A DNA stretch of 64,000 bases from Roseibium sediminicola. Lineage in GTDB: Bacteria; Pseudomonadota; Alphaproteobacteria; Rhizobiales; Stappiaceae. The position numbers were made by a program, and so were the translations under genes. Numbering within the stretch: the first letter of the stretch is position 1; each line of letters starts with the position of its first letter. The notes beneath the pieces were generated by a model, which did not search any database, was not told the origin of the DNA, and saw nothing but the letters and a program-made list of their open reading frames with translations. The stretch lies in NCBI RefSeq assembly GCF_023156505.1, contig NZ_JALNMJ010000009.1:179393-243392 (forward strand), in the 5' to 3' direction. Shown piece by piece: positions 28,201 to 36,766 of the stretch.

Positions 28201-28721
28201 GCCGGCTGATCCACCGTCTCCTGGAACTTCTTCCCGATTTGCCGGAAGCCGAACGTATGGCCGCGGCCGACGCCTATCTGTCCCGGGCGCTGAAACCCGA
28301 ATTCGCGCACTGGCAGGACCAGTTGCTGGAAGAAGTGGCGGCCATTCTGGAAGCGCCGGATTTTGCGCCGTTGTTTGCGTCAAGCGCCCGTGCCGAAGTG
28401 CCCCTGGTCGGCACGATTCGCGCCAGTGATGGCACCGAGGTGGACATTTCCGGCCAGATCGACCGCTTGCTGGTGGAGGAAAACCGGGTTGTGATTGTGG
28501 ATTACAAGACCAACCTCTATCCACCGTCGTCAGAAGCGGAGGTTCCGTTGGAGTACCGCGCACAGCTTTGTGTTTACAGGGAAATGCTGAAGCAGATTTA
28601 TCCGGGCAGGGAAATTTCCGCGGTGCTGCTGTGGACCGCCGCTCCCGCTCTGATGGAAATCCCGGCGGAACGGCTGGAAGAGACCTTTGCGGCATTGCGG
28701 CCTGACGGCACAGCCGCTTGA
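25212..28721 (+). CDS. addA: Double-strand-break repair helicase AddA
   Basis: 1169 residues from the ATG at 25212, which overlaps the addB stop (ATGA) and is preferred over an upstream in-frame start. UvrD-type helicase motifs are visible: Walker A ANAGSGKTFVLSRRV, the DEAQDTSPRQW box, GDEKQSIYSFQGA, and TVHGSKGLEA followed by RLLYVALTRAEDRL. The C-terminal nuclease domain carries VVIVDYKTNLYPP. It is the motor and second nuclease of AddAB. Confidence 0.95.
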   Translation: MSGFQIPLLTRERQDLASRPRASAWVSANAGSGKTFVLSRRVVRLLLDGTDPSRILALTFTKAAAAEMATRVFRILGDWVTKDDEALTKELQDIEGRRPDAARLAMARRLFARALETPGGLKIQTIHGFCEALLHQFPLEANVAGHFAVLDDRVAAELMAESRATVLHAAETDPGSAYGHALASVIELMSDGGAQKALDELIQNRDAFRRWTNDADGLDAALGELAGLLDVDPSERLSGFDLRFKAECPLDLNACRAYAEALNLGAKTDQARAGALVDAAALSDPAAFREAWLTIFLTAKLEPRKALATKKIAADFPQMVEALEAEQARLLDLLDARRKVATYEGTAALLRLADAVIRHYERAKTARGYLDFEDLVVKTATLLQKSDAALWVQYKLDQGLDHILVDEAQDTSPRQWDVVTALAAEFFTGEGAHERVRTLFAVGDEKQSIYSFQGAVPAYFDAMRRTFEQRAGEADREFHSVNLQLSFRSTPDVLGAVDRVFQDAGAHKGLSQEVKAPVHEAIRRDPGIVDLWPLEAEAEIEEPDDWREPIDHVGTGSPMLKVAKRIAAEIADWMRDGTADPGDVMILVRKRGPFVEALNRELKELDIPAAGSDRLVLTDHVAVKDLAALGRFLLLPEDDLSLACVLKSPLFGLTDDDLFDIARETPEKIRPGTLWQMLVKRSEASELWRGVRAKLEDWRSRADFVPPYEFYARLLGADGGRRAFRARLGVEVDDVLDEFLALTIAYEQAGTPGLEGFLAWMAAAPTEIKRELTNTKGMVRIMTVHGSKGLEARIVILVDPGAPPVSAIHDPAFLPHPRLDNDLLPPALVWLPPKADRMPWHDDTVSELRAAQEEEYRRLLYVALTRAEDRLVVCGWEPKRGAHEDCWYSMVSRALKPEARELTRPDGTITAWRWQKDPKGAGVSAPEAAHAAETVEKDTVSLPAWLSAPVRPLRKKKRLQPSKAFEAMEEKDGIEPVPAVSRLQAGRDPASWPLERGRLIHRLLELLPDLPEAERMAAADAYLSRALKPEFAHWQDQLLEEVAAILEAPDFAPLFASSARAEVPLVGTIRASDGTEVDISGQIDRLLVEENRVVIVDYKTNLYPPSSEAEVPLEYRAQLCVYREMLKQIYPGREISAVLLWTAAPALMEIPAERLEETFAALRPDGTAA

Positions 28722-28806
28722 CGGCGGGCCTCTTGCTTCCTACGTTCTGGCCAACCGACGCGCTTACATCGGGTAGGCGCGCTCCCTAGAACTACGAGAT
28801 CTTGTT

Positions 28807-29127
28807 ATGGCAACCACGCAAGTCACCGATTCTTCCTTTGAAACGGAAGTTCTGAAATCCGACGGCCCGGTCGTGGTCGACTTCTGGGCCGAATGGTGCG
28901 GTCCCTGTAAGATGATTGCACCGGCCCTTGAGGAAATCTCCGAGGAGATGGACGGCCAGGTGAAAATCACCAAGCTCAACATCGACGAGAACCAGGACAT
29001 GGCCATGAAATACGGCGTCCGGTCGATCCCGATGCTGATCCTGTTCAAGGATGGCGAGCCGATGGCCACCCAGATCGGCGCCGCCCCGAAAGGCAAGCTG
29101 TCCGACTGGATCAAAAGCGCCCTTTGA
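28807..29127 (+). CDS. trxA: Thioredoxin
   Basis: 106 residues with the redox motif WCGPCK in [20 protein letters not shown] and the cis-Pro loop [12 protein letters not shown]. This is the general cytoplasmic disulfide reductase. It follows addA by 85 bp, an order also found in other Hyphomicrobiales. Confidence 0.97.
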   Translation: MATTQVTDSSFETEVLKSDGPVVVDFWAEWCGPCKMIAPALEEISEEMDGQVKITKLNIDENQDMAMKYGVRSIPMLILFKDGEPMATQIGAAPKGKLSDWIKSAL

Positions 29128-29267
29128 TCGCTGTCCTGCGGCCGCCCGGCTGCAGACCATATGAGCGCGTCCGGCGGGGAAGCTTCGGCTTGTCCGCCGA
29201 TGCGCTTTGAAAAGGCCTGCAATTGGTATAAAGCAGCCGCAAAGAGATTGAGCCAAACGGAACATTC

Positions 29268-29894
29268 ATGACTGACGAAAACAAAACCCCGGAAGAACAG
29301 CCGGCGGATGTGACGCCGGAAACCGAAGCCGCTCAGGGTGAGGCTGCCGAAGCTGCCGCCGATCCGGTTGAAGCCCTGCAGGCGGAAAACGCCGAGCTGA
29401 AGGATCGCGCGCTGCGTGCCATGGCGGAGATGGAAAATCTGCGCCGCCGCACCGAGAAGGAAGTCAAGGACGCCCGCCAGTATGCGGTTTCCGGCTTCGC
29501 GCGAGACATGCTGACCGTGTCCGACAATCTGCGCCGCGCGCTGGAAGCCCTTCCCGAGGACGACCGCAAGAACGCAGATGCCGGCGTTGCCTCGCTGATC
29601 GAGGGCGTCGAGATGATCGAGCGCGATCTGCTCAACCAGCTGGAAAAGAACGGCGTCAAGAAGCTCGAGCCGGAAGGTCAGAAATTCGACCCGAATTTCC
29701 ACCAGGCCATGTTCGAGGTGCCGAACACCGAAGTGCCGAACAACACGGTGGTCCAGGTGATGCAGGCCGGTTACGTCATCGGCGACCGCGTGCTGCGCCC
29801 GGCCATGGTCGGTGTTTCCAAGGGCGGCCCCAAGGACGTCGCCCAGGCGGCACCGGCTGGCGAAGCCGGCCAGACGGTCGACAAGAGCGCCTGA
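29268..29894 (+). CDS. grpE: Nucleotide exchange factor GrpE
   Basis: 208 residues. An acidic, Glu/Ala-rich N-terminus is followed by the long coiled coil ([22 protein letters not shown]) and the C-terminal beta domain with [19 protein letters not shown] and [19 protein letters not shown]. It releases ADP from DnaK. No hrcA or dnaK is adjacent. A good terminator follows at 29919. Confidence 0.97.
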   Translation: MTDENKTPEEQPADVTPETEAAQGEAAEAAADPVEALQAENAELKDRALRAMAEMENLRRRTEKEVKDARQYAVSGFARDMLTVSDNLRRALEALPEDDRKNADAGVASLIEGVEMIERDLLNQLEKNGVKKLEPEGQKFDPNFHQAMFEVPNTEVPNNTVVQVMQAGYVIGDRVLRPAMVGVSKGGPKDVAQAAPAGEAGQTVDKSA

Positions 29895-29918
29895 CAGCCA
29901 AGCAGAAAAGCTTCTTGG

Positions 29919-29952
29919 AAGGCCACGCCCGCAAACTGCGGGGGTGGCCTTT
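29919..29952 (+). terminator. Rho-independent terminator of grpE
   Basis: AGGCCAC-CCCGCA pairs with TGCGGG-GTGGCCT (one bulge), followed by TTTTG. It lies 25 bp after the grpE stop. Confidence 0.85.
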
Positions 29953-29999
29953 TGTATTGTACTGACCCGACAACCGTTGGACACCGATGCCATCTCGAT

Positions 30000-30132
30000 T
30001 TGTCATCCCGGTTTGCCTCGAAGAGACAAGACCGGGCCCCAGTAACCACGGAACAGTCGCGTGTTTTCTTCCCCGATTTCACGGTGTACTGAGGCCCGGT
30101 CTTGACGCTGGCGCGACAAACCGGGATGACAA
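30000..30132. repeat. 133-bp intergenic inverted-repeat element
   Basis: Outer arms TTGTCATCCCGGTTTG (30000-30015) and its exact complement (30117-30132), and inner arms at 30027-30044 and 30087-30104 (17 of 18 positions paired, core AAGACCGGGCC). The whole could fold into one long interrupted stem. It shares the CATCCCGG/CATTCCGG theme with elements at 40998, 44563 and 54661, suggesting a genome-wide REP/MITE-like family. It lies in the 5' region of the TRIC gene. Confidence 0.75.
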
Positions 30133-30184
30133 TCGGTGAGGCAGTTTATTCTGGCCAAAAAGGCAGACAAGGAACGGGGGCACC

Positions 30185-30793
30185 ATGCTGCTGCAGATGC
30201 TGGATTATCTTGGCGTGGCCGTCTTTGCCGTCACCGGCGGCATCATGGCCTCGCGCAAGCAGCTCGATTTCATCGCCTTTCTGTTTTTTGCAACCTTGAC
30301 CGGCATCGGCGGCGGCACCCTGCGGGACCTTCTGCTCGGTGTGCCGGTGTTCTGGGTGGCCAACGAGGCCTATCTGCTGGTCTGCCTGGTCGTCAGCATC
30401 CTGGTCTGGTTCTTCGCCGACTGGATCGAGACCCTGAGTAAACCGCTGCGATGGGCCGATGCAGTCGGCATTGCAGCCTATTCGGTCATGGGCGCCGCCA
30501 AGGCGCTGACGGTCGGCGATACCATTCTGGTCGCGGTCCTGATGGGCGTGTCGACGGCGACCTTTGGCGGGGTCATTCGCGACACGATTGCCGGTGAACC
30601 GACCTCCATCGTCAAATCGGAAATCTATGTCAGTGCTGCCTTTGCCGGTGCGGGGAGCTATGTCCTGCTGGTGCAACTGGGATTGCCGCAGGTCCTGTGC
30701 ATGGTGGCAGCCGGCCTTGTCGCGCTCGTGCTGCGCGGCGGCGCCATCCAGCGCGGCTGGACACTGCCGGGCTATCGCGGCCGTACCCGCTGA
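30185..30793 (+). CDS. TRIC-family (YicG/UPF0126) cation channel
   Basis: 202 residues, almost entirely hydrophobic, with the two inverted halves of this family. Each half holds a glycine-rich kinked helix followed by Arg-Asp: GIGGGTLRDLLLG and TFGGVIRDTIAGEPTSI. About seven membrane helices are expected. Prokaryotic TRIC proteins are trimeric potassium-permeable channels; a physiological role here is not shown. It is a single gene between two non-coding elements. Confidence 0.9.
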   Translation: MLLQMLDYLGVAVFAVTGGIMASRKQLDFIAFLFFATLTGIGGGTLRDLLLGVPVFWVANEAYLLVCLVVSILVWFFADWIETLSKPLRWADAVGIAAYSVMGAAKALTVGDTILVAVLMGVSTATFGGVIRDTIAGEPTSIVKSEIYVSAAFAGAGSYVLLVQLGLPQVLCMVAAGLVALVLRGGAIQRGWTLPGYRGRTR

Positions 30794-30883
30794 TGCTGGC
30801 GGCACTCTTGTTATTTGTCACAGGTTTGTCCCGCGGGTTGCGCTAAGATAGCGCTGCTCGAAAAGATCGGGAGGAAGACGGAA

Positions 30884-31267
30884 ATGGCCGAACACGGGAT
30901 ATTCTACTGGAACGAACTGATGACCCGGGACACCCAGAAGGCGCGTGACTTTTATGGCAAGACGCTCGGTTGGTCCTTTACCGAAATGCCGATGGAAGAA
31001 GGCACCTATGTGGTGGCCAATCTGGGCGACAAGCCCGTCGGCGGGTTGTTTCCGATGGCGGGGCCGCAATTCGAAGGCGTTCCGGAACACTGGATGTCCT
31101 ATATCGCCGTCGACAACATCGACGAGCGCCTGGAGCTCGCCAAGGCCCATGGCGGCGAGGTGATCCGGCCGCCCTTTGACGTACCGGGCATTGGCCGGAT
31201 CGCGATCCTGAAGGATGTCGGCGGCGCGGTTCAAGGCTGGATGACCCCGGCCGCGGAAGCGGGCTGA
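30884..31267 (+). CDS. VOC-superfamily (glyoxalase/bleomycin-resistance fold) protein
   Basis: 127 residues from the ATG at 30884, preceded by GGGAGGA. The VOC fold is seen in WNELMTRDTQKARDFYGKTLGWSF and in the second half YIAVDNIDERLELAKAHGG ... GRIAILKDVGGAVQGWM. Members bind a metal and act on diverse small molecules, or only bind them. The substrate is unknown. It shares a bidirectional terminator with the convergent OsmC gene. Confidence 0.88.
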   Translation: MAEHGIFYWNELMTRDTQKARDFYGKTLGWSFTEMPMEEGTYVVANLGDKPVGGLFPMAGPQFEGVPEHWMSYIAVDNIDERLELAKAHGGEVIRPPFDVPGIGRIAILKDVGGAVQGWMTPAAEAG

Positions 31268-31294
31268 GCCGGAACGGTCGCTGCCAAGGCAAGC

Positions 31295-31324
31295 AAAAAG
31301 CCGGTTCGCTAGAACCGGCTTTTT
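31295..31324. terminator. Bidirectional terminator between VOC and OsmC genes
   Basis: AAAAAGCCGGTTC and GAACCGGCTTTTT form a perfect 13-bp inverted repeat with a 4-base loop. Both strands end in a T run, so it serves both convergent genes. Confidence 0.92.
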
Positions 31325-31357
31325 CATTCGTGCATATGCCAACGCCTTTCCAAACGC

Positions 31358-31807
31358 TCAAAGAACGTTGATTTCGACGCTGTCGGCAAGTGTGTTGGCA
31401 ATGAAGCAGTAGCGATGGGCGCGTTCCTGCATCTGTTCCAGCTTGTCGGCCTCGATGTCGAAACCGGTGTCGAAGCGCACCTTCGGATGCAGGTCGATCC
31501 GCGTCACGGACATTTGCCCCCTCGCGTTCTTGCCGAGTTGGGCGACCGCGCGGTCGTGATAGCTCGCAACGGGCCAGCCCGCCTTTGCCGACAACGCGAG
31601 AAACGTCATCATGTGGCAACTGGACAGGGCCGCCGCGAGGGCCTGTTCGGGGTTGGTGTTGCCGGGATCGCCGCCCCAATCCGGGGCGGCATCCACCTGA
31701 ACCTCATGGCCGGCATTGTATTGCACCGTGTGGACATTGGAGTAGTTTCCGGCCTGTAAGGCCGTTTCGCTGCGCTGCCAGTGCAGCTCGATCGAAAGAT
31801 CCGACAT
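31358..31807 (-). CDS. OsmC-family peroxiredoxin-like protein
   Basis: 149 residues with the two conserved redox cysteines of the OsmC/Ohr fold, in ALSSCHMMTFLAL and RAHRYCFIANTL, and the EQALAAALSSC helix. Such proteins reduce organic hydroperoxides in the cytoplasm. Specific Ohr versus OsmC assignment is not secure. It lies 37 bp downstream of the GcvT-like gene on the same strand and is probably cotranscribed with it. Confidence 0.9.
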   Translation of the reverse strand: MSDLSIELHWQRSETALQAGNYSNVHTVQYNAGHEVQVDAAPDWGGDPGNTNPEQALAAALSSCHMMTFLALSAKAGWPVASYHDRAVAQLGKNARGQMSVTRIDLHPKVRFDTGFDIEADKLEQMQERAHRYCFIANTLADSVEINVL

Positions 31808-31844
31808 GTTTGCGCCCTTCCGTGTTCCGTCCGCTGATCAAGCC

Positions 31845-32984
31845 TCAAGCGGCTGCGAGTTTCTTTCGTGGGTCGAAGAAGGGACGCTCAGCAACGGTGG
31901 CGCCCGTTTCGCCGGAAGGCATCACGACTTCGAGCGGTGTGCCGATGTCGCCGCAGTCTACGGAAACCATCGCCAGAGCGATGTTTTTCTCCAGCCGCGG
32001 CGAATAGACCGCCGAAGTCACCTTGCCGACGCAGACCCCGTCCCGATGGATGGGCCAGAAGGCAGTGTTCGGGCCCGGCAGCGGTGCGCCGTCGATGATC
32101 AGTCCGACTTGTTTGCGGGTCACGCCGTTGTCGCGGATACGCTGCAGAGCGAACTTGCCGATGAACTCCGCGCCGGTGTCCAGATTGACCAGCCGGTCCA
32201 GTCCGAGTTCAAACGGGTTGGTGTTGATATCGGCATCGGCGTGATAGGAGAGCATGCCGCCTTCGATCCGGCGGATGGATGAGGTATGGCCCGGTTTCAG
32301 GCCGAGCGGCCCGCCGACAGCCATGATCCGCTCCCAGAGCATGTCGCCATAAGCGCTGTCCCGAAGATAGATTTCATAACCGAGTTCACTGGACCAGCCG
32401 GTGCGGGAGACAATGAGCGGAATACCGTCCAGCTCCATCTCGCGCAGCCAGTAATAGCGCAGGTCCATGATCTCCTCGCCGAACAGCGCGCACATGATCT
32501 CGCCGGATTTGGGACCCTGCAGTTGCAGCGGCGAGACATCCGGCTCGGTGATGGTGACATCGAGGCCGGAATGCACGGCGACGCCCTGTGCCCAGAGCAG
32601 GATGTCGCTGTCGGCGAGCGACAGCCAGAAGTGGTTCTCGCCAAGGCGCAGAAGGATCGGATCGTTGAGGATGCCGCCATAGGCATTGGTGATCAGGACA
32701 TATTTGCACTGGCCCACCGCCATGGTCGACAGGTCGCGTGGGGTCAGCATCTGCGTGAATTTTGCAGCATCGGGGCCGGTGATCTCGACCTGGCGTTCCA
32801 CGGCGACATCGCACAGGATCGCGTCATTCACCAGGTTCCAGAAGTTCTGTTCCGGATCACCGAAATCGCGCGGGATATACATGTGATTATAGACGGAAAA
32901 CCCCTGGGCGCCCCAGCGAACGGTTGCATCGAAATAGGGAGACTTCCGAACTTGCGTTCCAAAACCGAATTCACGAGCTTGCAT
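31845..32984 (-). CDS. GcvT-fold aminomethyltransferase family protein, DmdA-like
   Basis: 379 residues from the ATG at 32984, which has GGAGGA at ideal spacing; the frame is open a little further upstream without such a site. The folate-binding GcvT fold is clear (DVAVERQVEITGPDAAKFTQMLTPRDL, LADSDILLWAQG, EPDVSPLQLQGPKSGEIM, SRTGWSSELGYEIYL, RIEGGMLSYHAD). These blocks resemble the DMSP demethylase DmdA of roseobacters more than glycine cleavage T-protein as I remember them, and no gcvH or gcvP is nearby. A tetrahydrofolate-dependent demethylase is likely. DMSP as substrate is a hypothesis. Confidence 0.8.
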   Translation of the reverse strand: MQAREFGFGTQVRKSPYFDATVRWGAQGFSVYNHMYIPRDFGDPEQNFWNLVNDAILCDVAVERQVEITGPDAAKFTQMLTPRDLSTMAVGQCKYVLITNAYGGILNDPILLRLGENHFWLSLADSDILLWAQGVAVHSGLDVTITEPDVSPLQLQGPKSGEIMCALFGEEIMDLRYYWLREMELDGIPLIVSRTGWSSELGYEIYLRDSAYGDMLWERIMAVGGPLGLKPGHTSSIRRIEGGMLSYHADADINTNPFELGLDRLVNLDTGAEFIGKFALQRIRDNGVTRKQVGLIIDGAPLPGPNTAFWPIHRDGVCVGKVTSAVYSPRLEKNIALAMVSVDCGDIGTPLEVVMPSGETGATVAERPFFDPRKKLAAA

Positions 32985-33144
32985 CAAATCCTCCACCCAT
33001 ATGTTCCAGGGCATGGCCCGCAGCGGTGTTGCTGTTGCTCTAGGAAATAAGACTTTTCGAATGAACGCGTGGCCTGAAAATCAGCATGTCGCGAGACTGC
33101 CCGGACTGTTTTGAAGGCACATCTCAGCCCAAACAGACATCGGA

Positions 33145-33639
33145 CTATTTTTTAGGAGGTGACACCAGCTTGGCCAGGTTGGGTTGCTGGGCCTTGATCA
33201 GACGTGTGGCGAAATAGGTCATGTATTTGTTGATGCCCAGTTCCGCCGACAGGAGCTCTTCCATCAGCTCCTGGAAACTGGCGAGGCTCGGCGTGACAAC
33301 GGTCATGACATAATCGGAGCCGCCGCCGGTGGCGACACAATTGATGATCGCGTCTTCGGCCCGGATGTGGTTTTCGAACCGCTCGAAGTCGGACTTGCGG
33401 TGATGCTCCAGGGAAACGGTCACGACCACCCGCGCCACATCGACCACCCGCTCAAGCGCGATGTCGGCGTGGTAGCCGCGGATGAAACCTTCCGCGCGCA
33501 AACGGGTCAGGCGCGCCCAGCACGGCGTGGCGGACAGGTTCACGATTTCAGCAAGCTTCGTCTTGCTCAGCTGGCCATGTTTCTGGACCGCGCTGAGAAT
33601 GCGGATATCCGTCGGATCGAGGCCGGTTCGTAGTCTCAT
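33145..33639 (-). CDS. Lrp/AsnC-family transcriptional regulator
   Basis: 164 residues. The N-terminal helix-turn-helix (LDPTDIRILSAVQKHGQLSKTKLAEIVNLS) is followed by the RAM effector domain (VVVTVSLEHHRKSDFERFENHI, VTPSLASFQELMEELL). It probably responds to an amino acid. It is upstream of the DmdA/GcvT-like gene in the same direction, with a 160-bp gap, so it is a plausible regulator of it. Confidence 0.92.
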   Translation of the reverse strand: MRLRTGLDPTDIRILSAVQKHGQLSKTKLAEIVNLSATPCWARLTRLRAEGFIRGYHADIALERVVDVARVVVTVSLEHHRKSDFERFENHIRAEDAIINCVATGGGSDYVMTVVTPSLASFQELMEELLSAELGINKYMTYFATRLIKAQQPNLAKLVSPPKK

Positions 33640-33828
33640 CGGACCCAGCGTTGCTCCCTGTCACATCGGCGCTGCCATCGTCTATTGCTAACCGCAAACA
33701 TCTGATTGTCCAATATGGAACCTTGGCATGGCAGCCAAAGACGTATCTGCGACACCGGCACTCGCGTTAGCGCCAGGCAGCGCGCCTGATGCTTCTTGGC
33801 AGCAGACTTTGAGGCCGAGGTGAAACGA

Positions 33829-33857
33829 AAAACGCCGGCTCACAAAGCCGGCGTTTT
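33829..33857 (-). terminator. Terminator of the 30-residue peptide gene
   Basis: AAAACGCCGGCT and AGCCGGCGTTTT form a perfect 12-bp stem with a 5-base loop. On the minus strand the stem runs into TTTTTCG. It lies 26 bp after the small gene. Confidence 0.85.
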
Positions 33858-33882
33858 CATTTGCCTTGCAACCGCTGTCCGG

Positions 33883-33975
33883 TCAGTAGACCAGCCCGGT
33901 CGTGGCCGATACGTAATACATCAACCCGATCGCGATCGCTGGAAGGCTTGCCGAATAGGCAAGTGTCGTCAACAT
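33883..33975 (-). CDS. 30-residue putative membrane peptide
   Basis: ATG at 33975 with an AAAGGAG ribosome-binding site 7 nt upstream, a stop at 33883, and a strong rho-independent terminator just downstream. The peptide is hydrophobic throughout (ASLPAIAIGLMYYVSATTGL in the middle, about one membrane span) and ends in LVY. No homologue is recognised. The complete set of signals (RBS, hydrophobic core, terminator) supports a real microprotein, perhaps a small inner-membrane regulator of a neighbouring protein. It lies between an Lrp regulator and an OCD-family gene, with its own leader. Confidence 0.6.
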   Translation of the reverse strand: MLTTLAYSASLPAIAIGLMYYVSATTGLVY

Positions 33976-34117
33976 GACGTGCTCCTTTTCAGAACGATTT
34001 TTCCGGAAGCAGACCCGTCATGTCCGGGTTGATGGCCCAACCCTGATTTGACGTGCGCGCCCCGGCGCAACCCCCTGCTGCTTCGCATATGGGACGTGCG
34101 GCGGCATGTACCAGAGG

Positions 34118-35026
34118 TCAGGTCCTCAAAAAAATGTGTGCGGCGAGCGCATAATCGGCGAGGCCCGTTCGGGAGCCGGGTAGAAACAGAGTGCGTTGGC
34201 CGTAATAGCGTCGGCCGGCCTTCTCGCCCTGAGTGAATTCCTTAAGGTCCGCGGCCCATTCCAGCTCGGGCCGAGGCGGTGCGACAAGGTCGGAGGTGAA
34301 CAGCCGCGCTTCTTCCAGGAGTTCGGACGGCAACTGCGCCGACGGGTCGATCACATCTATGTGACATCCGGCGGGCGGGTCGAGATAGGTCAGCGCATGG
34401 TGGGTGCCGGTGCCGCTTTCCGGACCGGCGATGCAGATCATGTCGGCGCCTTCCTGGGCGGCGTAGATTTCATCGGTAACCCCGACATGAACGCCCTTGA
34501 GCTCGGGCAGACCGGCGATGCGCTTGCGGGTCTCCGGCGAGGTGCCTGCCAGAAGGATCGAGGTCAGGTTGCGGACATCGGCATAGGCGGAGACTAGACG
34601 GGGAAGACGCGGATCGTCGCCGATCACCAGAAGACGGGACGTGTCCTCACGCGACAGATAGCTGGCGGCCAGGGCATGCAGGGCCGACGTCCGCCAGACG
34701 GTCAGGCGCATGCCGTCCATCAGCGCAATCGGCTGGCCGGTGGCGCCGGAGAACAGAAGATAAAGGCTGGCCGCCTGTCCGGACTGCTCCGGCAGGTCGA
34801 GCGACAATGCGCAGCCGATATAGCCGCGGCTGACATCGCCCTGAGTGGCGAAGTCGGTCCAGGCCGGCTGCAGGGACAGGGCGCCGCTTAGCTGGTTCAG
34901 CCGGTCGATCGGCAACGGAGCGGTTTCGGGCGCGACCGTGTTGGACCGGTAAGCCCGGCGCAGGGTTTCGAGAACGGACCTGTCATCGAGACAGGCGTCG
35001 ATTTCATCGCTGGAGATGATCCGCAT
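34118..35026 (-). CDS. Ornithine cyclodeaminase / mu-crystallin family protein
   Basis: 302 residues. The family segments are visible: the N-terminal TAPLPIDRLN, GQPIALMDGMRLTVWRTSALHALAASYL, and a Rossmann nucleotide-binding half (LLVIGDDPRLPRLVSAYADV, GADMICIAGPESGTG). The family includes ornithine cyclodeaminase, alanine dehydrogenase and ketimine reductases; this member is on the divergent side and its substrate is unknown. It starts 12 bp after lapA on the same strand, at the end of the ihfB-lapA unit. Confidence 0.85.
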   Translation of the reverse strand: MRIISSDEIDACLDDRSVLETLRRAYRSNTVAPETAPLPIDRLNQLSGALSLQPAWTDFATQGDVSRGYIGCALSLDLPEQSGQAASLYLLFSGATGQPIALMDGMRLTVWRTSALHALAASYLSREDTSRLLVIGDDPRLPRLVSAYADVRNLTSILLAGTSPETRKRIAGLPELKGVHVGVTDEIYAAQEGADMICIAGPESGTGTHHALTYLDPPAGCHIDVIDPSAQLPSELLEEARLFTSDLVAPPRPELEWAADLKEFTQGEKAGRRYYGQRTLFLPGSRTGLADYALAAHIFLRT

Positions 35027-35038
35027 CTGAGCCGCCGG

Positions 35039-35404
35039 TCAAGCGGCGGAGCGGTTGCCCGGCCCGGTCAAACCCTTGACGCCGCTTGCCGGCTGGGCGT
35101 TCGTCTGCATTTCGCGCAGCTGATCGGCTTCCTTGTGCCATTTAGCGGCTTCCCGGCGTTTCACGCGGGCTTCCTTGCGCCAGCGGCCCTGTTTGGCCCA
35201 TGCACCAAGGCCGCCGACAATGATACCGACGCCAAGGCTGGCGAAAATGATCCAGAACAGCGGGATATCAGGCACGGTCAGGCGCGGATCGGCCGGATCG
35301 AACGGGTTCAGTGACAGGGAAACCGTATGCCGGTTGGCCACCGATAGGGGGATCAGGACCACCGCGATTGCAAAATAAATCACGTTCTTGATGAAACGGG
35401 TCAC
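35039..35404 (-). CDS. LapA-domain inner-membrane protein
   Basis: 121 residues from a GTG start with GGGAGAG upstream. It has two transmembrane helices (about residues 5-24 and 48-70, PLFWIIFASLGVGIIVGGL) and a charged cytoplasmic coiled tail rich in Arg and Lys. It belongs to the LapA/DUF1049 family, linked in enterobacteria to lipopolysaccharide assembly control. It is downstream of ihfB, as in many alphaproteobacteria. Confidence 0.85.
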   Translation of the reverse strand: MTRFIKNVIYFAIAVVLIPLSVANRHTVSLSLNPFDPADPRLTVPDIPLFWIIFASLGVGIIVGGLGAWAKQGRWRKEARVKRREAAKWHKEADQLREMQTNAQPASGVKGLTGPGNRSAA

Positions 35405-35465
35405 TGTTCTCTCCCGATTGTCGGATCAGGGTTTCATTTTAGATGCGATCAGACGGCGGGTGCAA

Positions 35466-35765
35466 TCAGTCGTCGCCGTGATCCACACCATCGTTCAGCC
35501 GGATGCGCATTTCTTTGCCAGTCTTGAAGAAGGGCACGAATTTTTCGTCCACTTCAACCTTCTGGCCGGTGCGCGGGTTGCGGCCGATCCGGGCGGGCCG
35601 GTTCTTCACCGAAAACGCTCCGAAGCCACGCAGTTCGACACGGTCGCCGCGCATGAGAGCCTCTGTGACCTCGTCCAAGATGGCGTTGACGATGTTCTCA
35701 ACGTCCCGCTGATAGAGATGCGGATTTTGTTCGGCAATATGCTGAACAAGCTCAGATTTGATCAT
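35466..35765 (-). CDS. ihfB: Integration host factor beta subunit
   Basis: 99 residues of the HU/IHF fold with [16 protein letters not shown] and the DNA-bending arm [18 protein letters not shown]. It bends DNA as a heterodimer with IhfA. It lies between sppA and lapA; in many proteobacteria ihfB follows rpsA, but here rpsA is about 19 kb away. Confidence 0.96.
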   Translation of the reverse strand: MIKSELVQHIAEQNPHLYQRDVENIVNAILDEVTEALMRGDRVELRGFGAFSVKNRPARIGRNPRTGQKVEVDEKFVPFFKTGKEMRIRLNDGVDHGDD

Positions 35766-35779
35766 GAAGGCCCCCTCGC

Positions 35780-36766
35780 TTAGCGATTATTGTCTGCCGC
35801 GTCAGAAGCCTGCCAAACGGATACGAGCCCGTCAAGCGTAAGCCCCCGTGGAATCAGCCCTTTAGCGTCATTTATCGGATCCAGAAGGGCCGATCCGATG
35901 CCTTTTCCGAATTCTCGGGAGACCCGGGAGGAAAACGGCAGCTCATCAAGGTTCTCATTGGACGACCAGGTGACGACCGGAAGATCCTTTGAAACGCCCT
36001 TCTCGTTTTCCAGCCAGGCAATGGCGGCATTCTCGCCGCCAATGGCATCGACGAGCTGTTCGGAAAGGGCTTCGTGACCGGTCAGGATGCGGCCGTCGGC
36101 AAGTGTGCGTGCTTTCGCCGGATCAAGCGAGCGGCGGTCGGCAACAAGGCCGACAAACCAGTCATAGGAATCCGTGACCAGGCCCTGAAGCATGGCCCGT
36201 GCTTCCGGGCTGGTTTGCGAATAGAAATCGGGTTCGGCCTTGAGCGGGGCGCTCTTGACCGCGTCCATCTCGACACCGACCGTCTCCAGGAGCTTCTGAA
36301 TGTTGCCGAACTGGAACAACACGCCGATCGAGCCGGTGATGGAGTTGTAGCGGGCGACGATATGGTCGGCGGAAAGCGCCACCATGTAGCCGGCGGAGGT
36401 GCCGATGGTGCGGATTTCCGCGACAACCGGTTTTTTCTCGGCGAGGGCACGCAGCGCTTCGTAAAGCGCCTCACCGCCCGTCGTGCTTCCACCGGGAGAA
36501 TTGATCGAAATGACGACGCCCTTGACCGCATCGGACTTGCCGACTTTCTCGATCATCTTGAGCGTCTTGCGGTCCTCGACAATGAGACCTTCAATCGGGA
36601 TGCGCGCAACATGGGCTGTGCGCTTGGACAGCTCGGACGCGCCGGAGACATAGAGAATGCCGGAGACCAGCGCCACGGCGATGACGACAAAGGTCGCAAT
36701 CCGCCAGAAGGTCACTTTGCGCCGGAGCCGCCGTCTATCCACCAGTGCATCGATATCTACAGCCAT
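35780..36766 (-). CDS. sppA: Signal peptide peptidase SppA (S49 family)
   Basis: 328 residues from the ATG at 36766; an upstream in-frame ATG at 36838 adds 24 residues unlike the family. One N-terminal transmembrane helix (about residues 20-42) anchors it. The S49 core is present: [23 protein letters not shown] and [22 protein letters not shown] with the catalytic Ser region, then [13 protein letters not shown]. It degrades cleaved signal peptides in the inner membrane. The short, single-domain form is usual for alphaproteobacteria. Confidence 0.93.
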   Translation of the reverse strand: MAVDIDALVDRRRLRRKVTFWRIATFVVIAVALVSGILYVSGASELSKRTAHVARIPIEGLIVEDRKTLKMIEKVGKSDAVKGVVISINSPGGSTTGGEALYEALRALAEKKPVVAEIRTIGTSAGYMVALSADHIVARYNSITGSIGVLFQFGNIQKLLETVGVEMDAVKSAPLKAEPDFYSQTSPEARAMLQGLVTDSYDWFVGLVADRRSLDPAKARTLADGRILTGHEALSEQLVDAIGGENAAIAWLENEKGVSKDLPVVTWSSNENLDELPFSSRVSREFGKGIGSALLDPINDAKGLIPRGLTLDGLVSVWQASDAADNNR

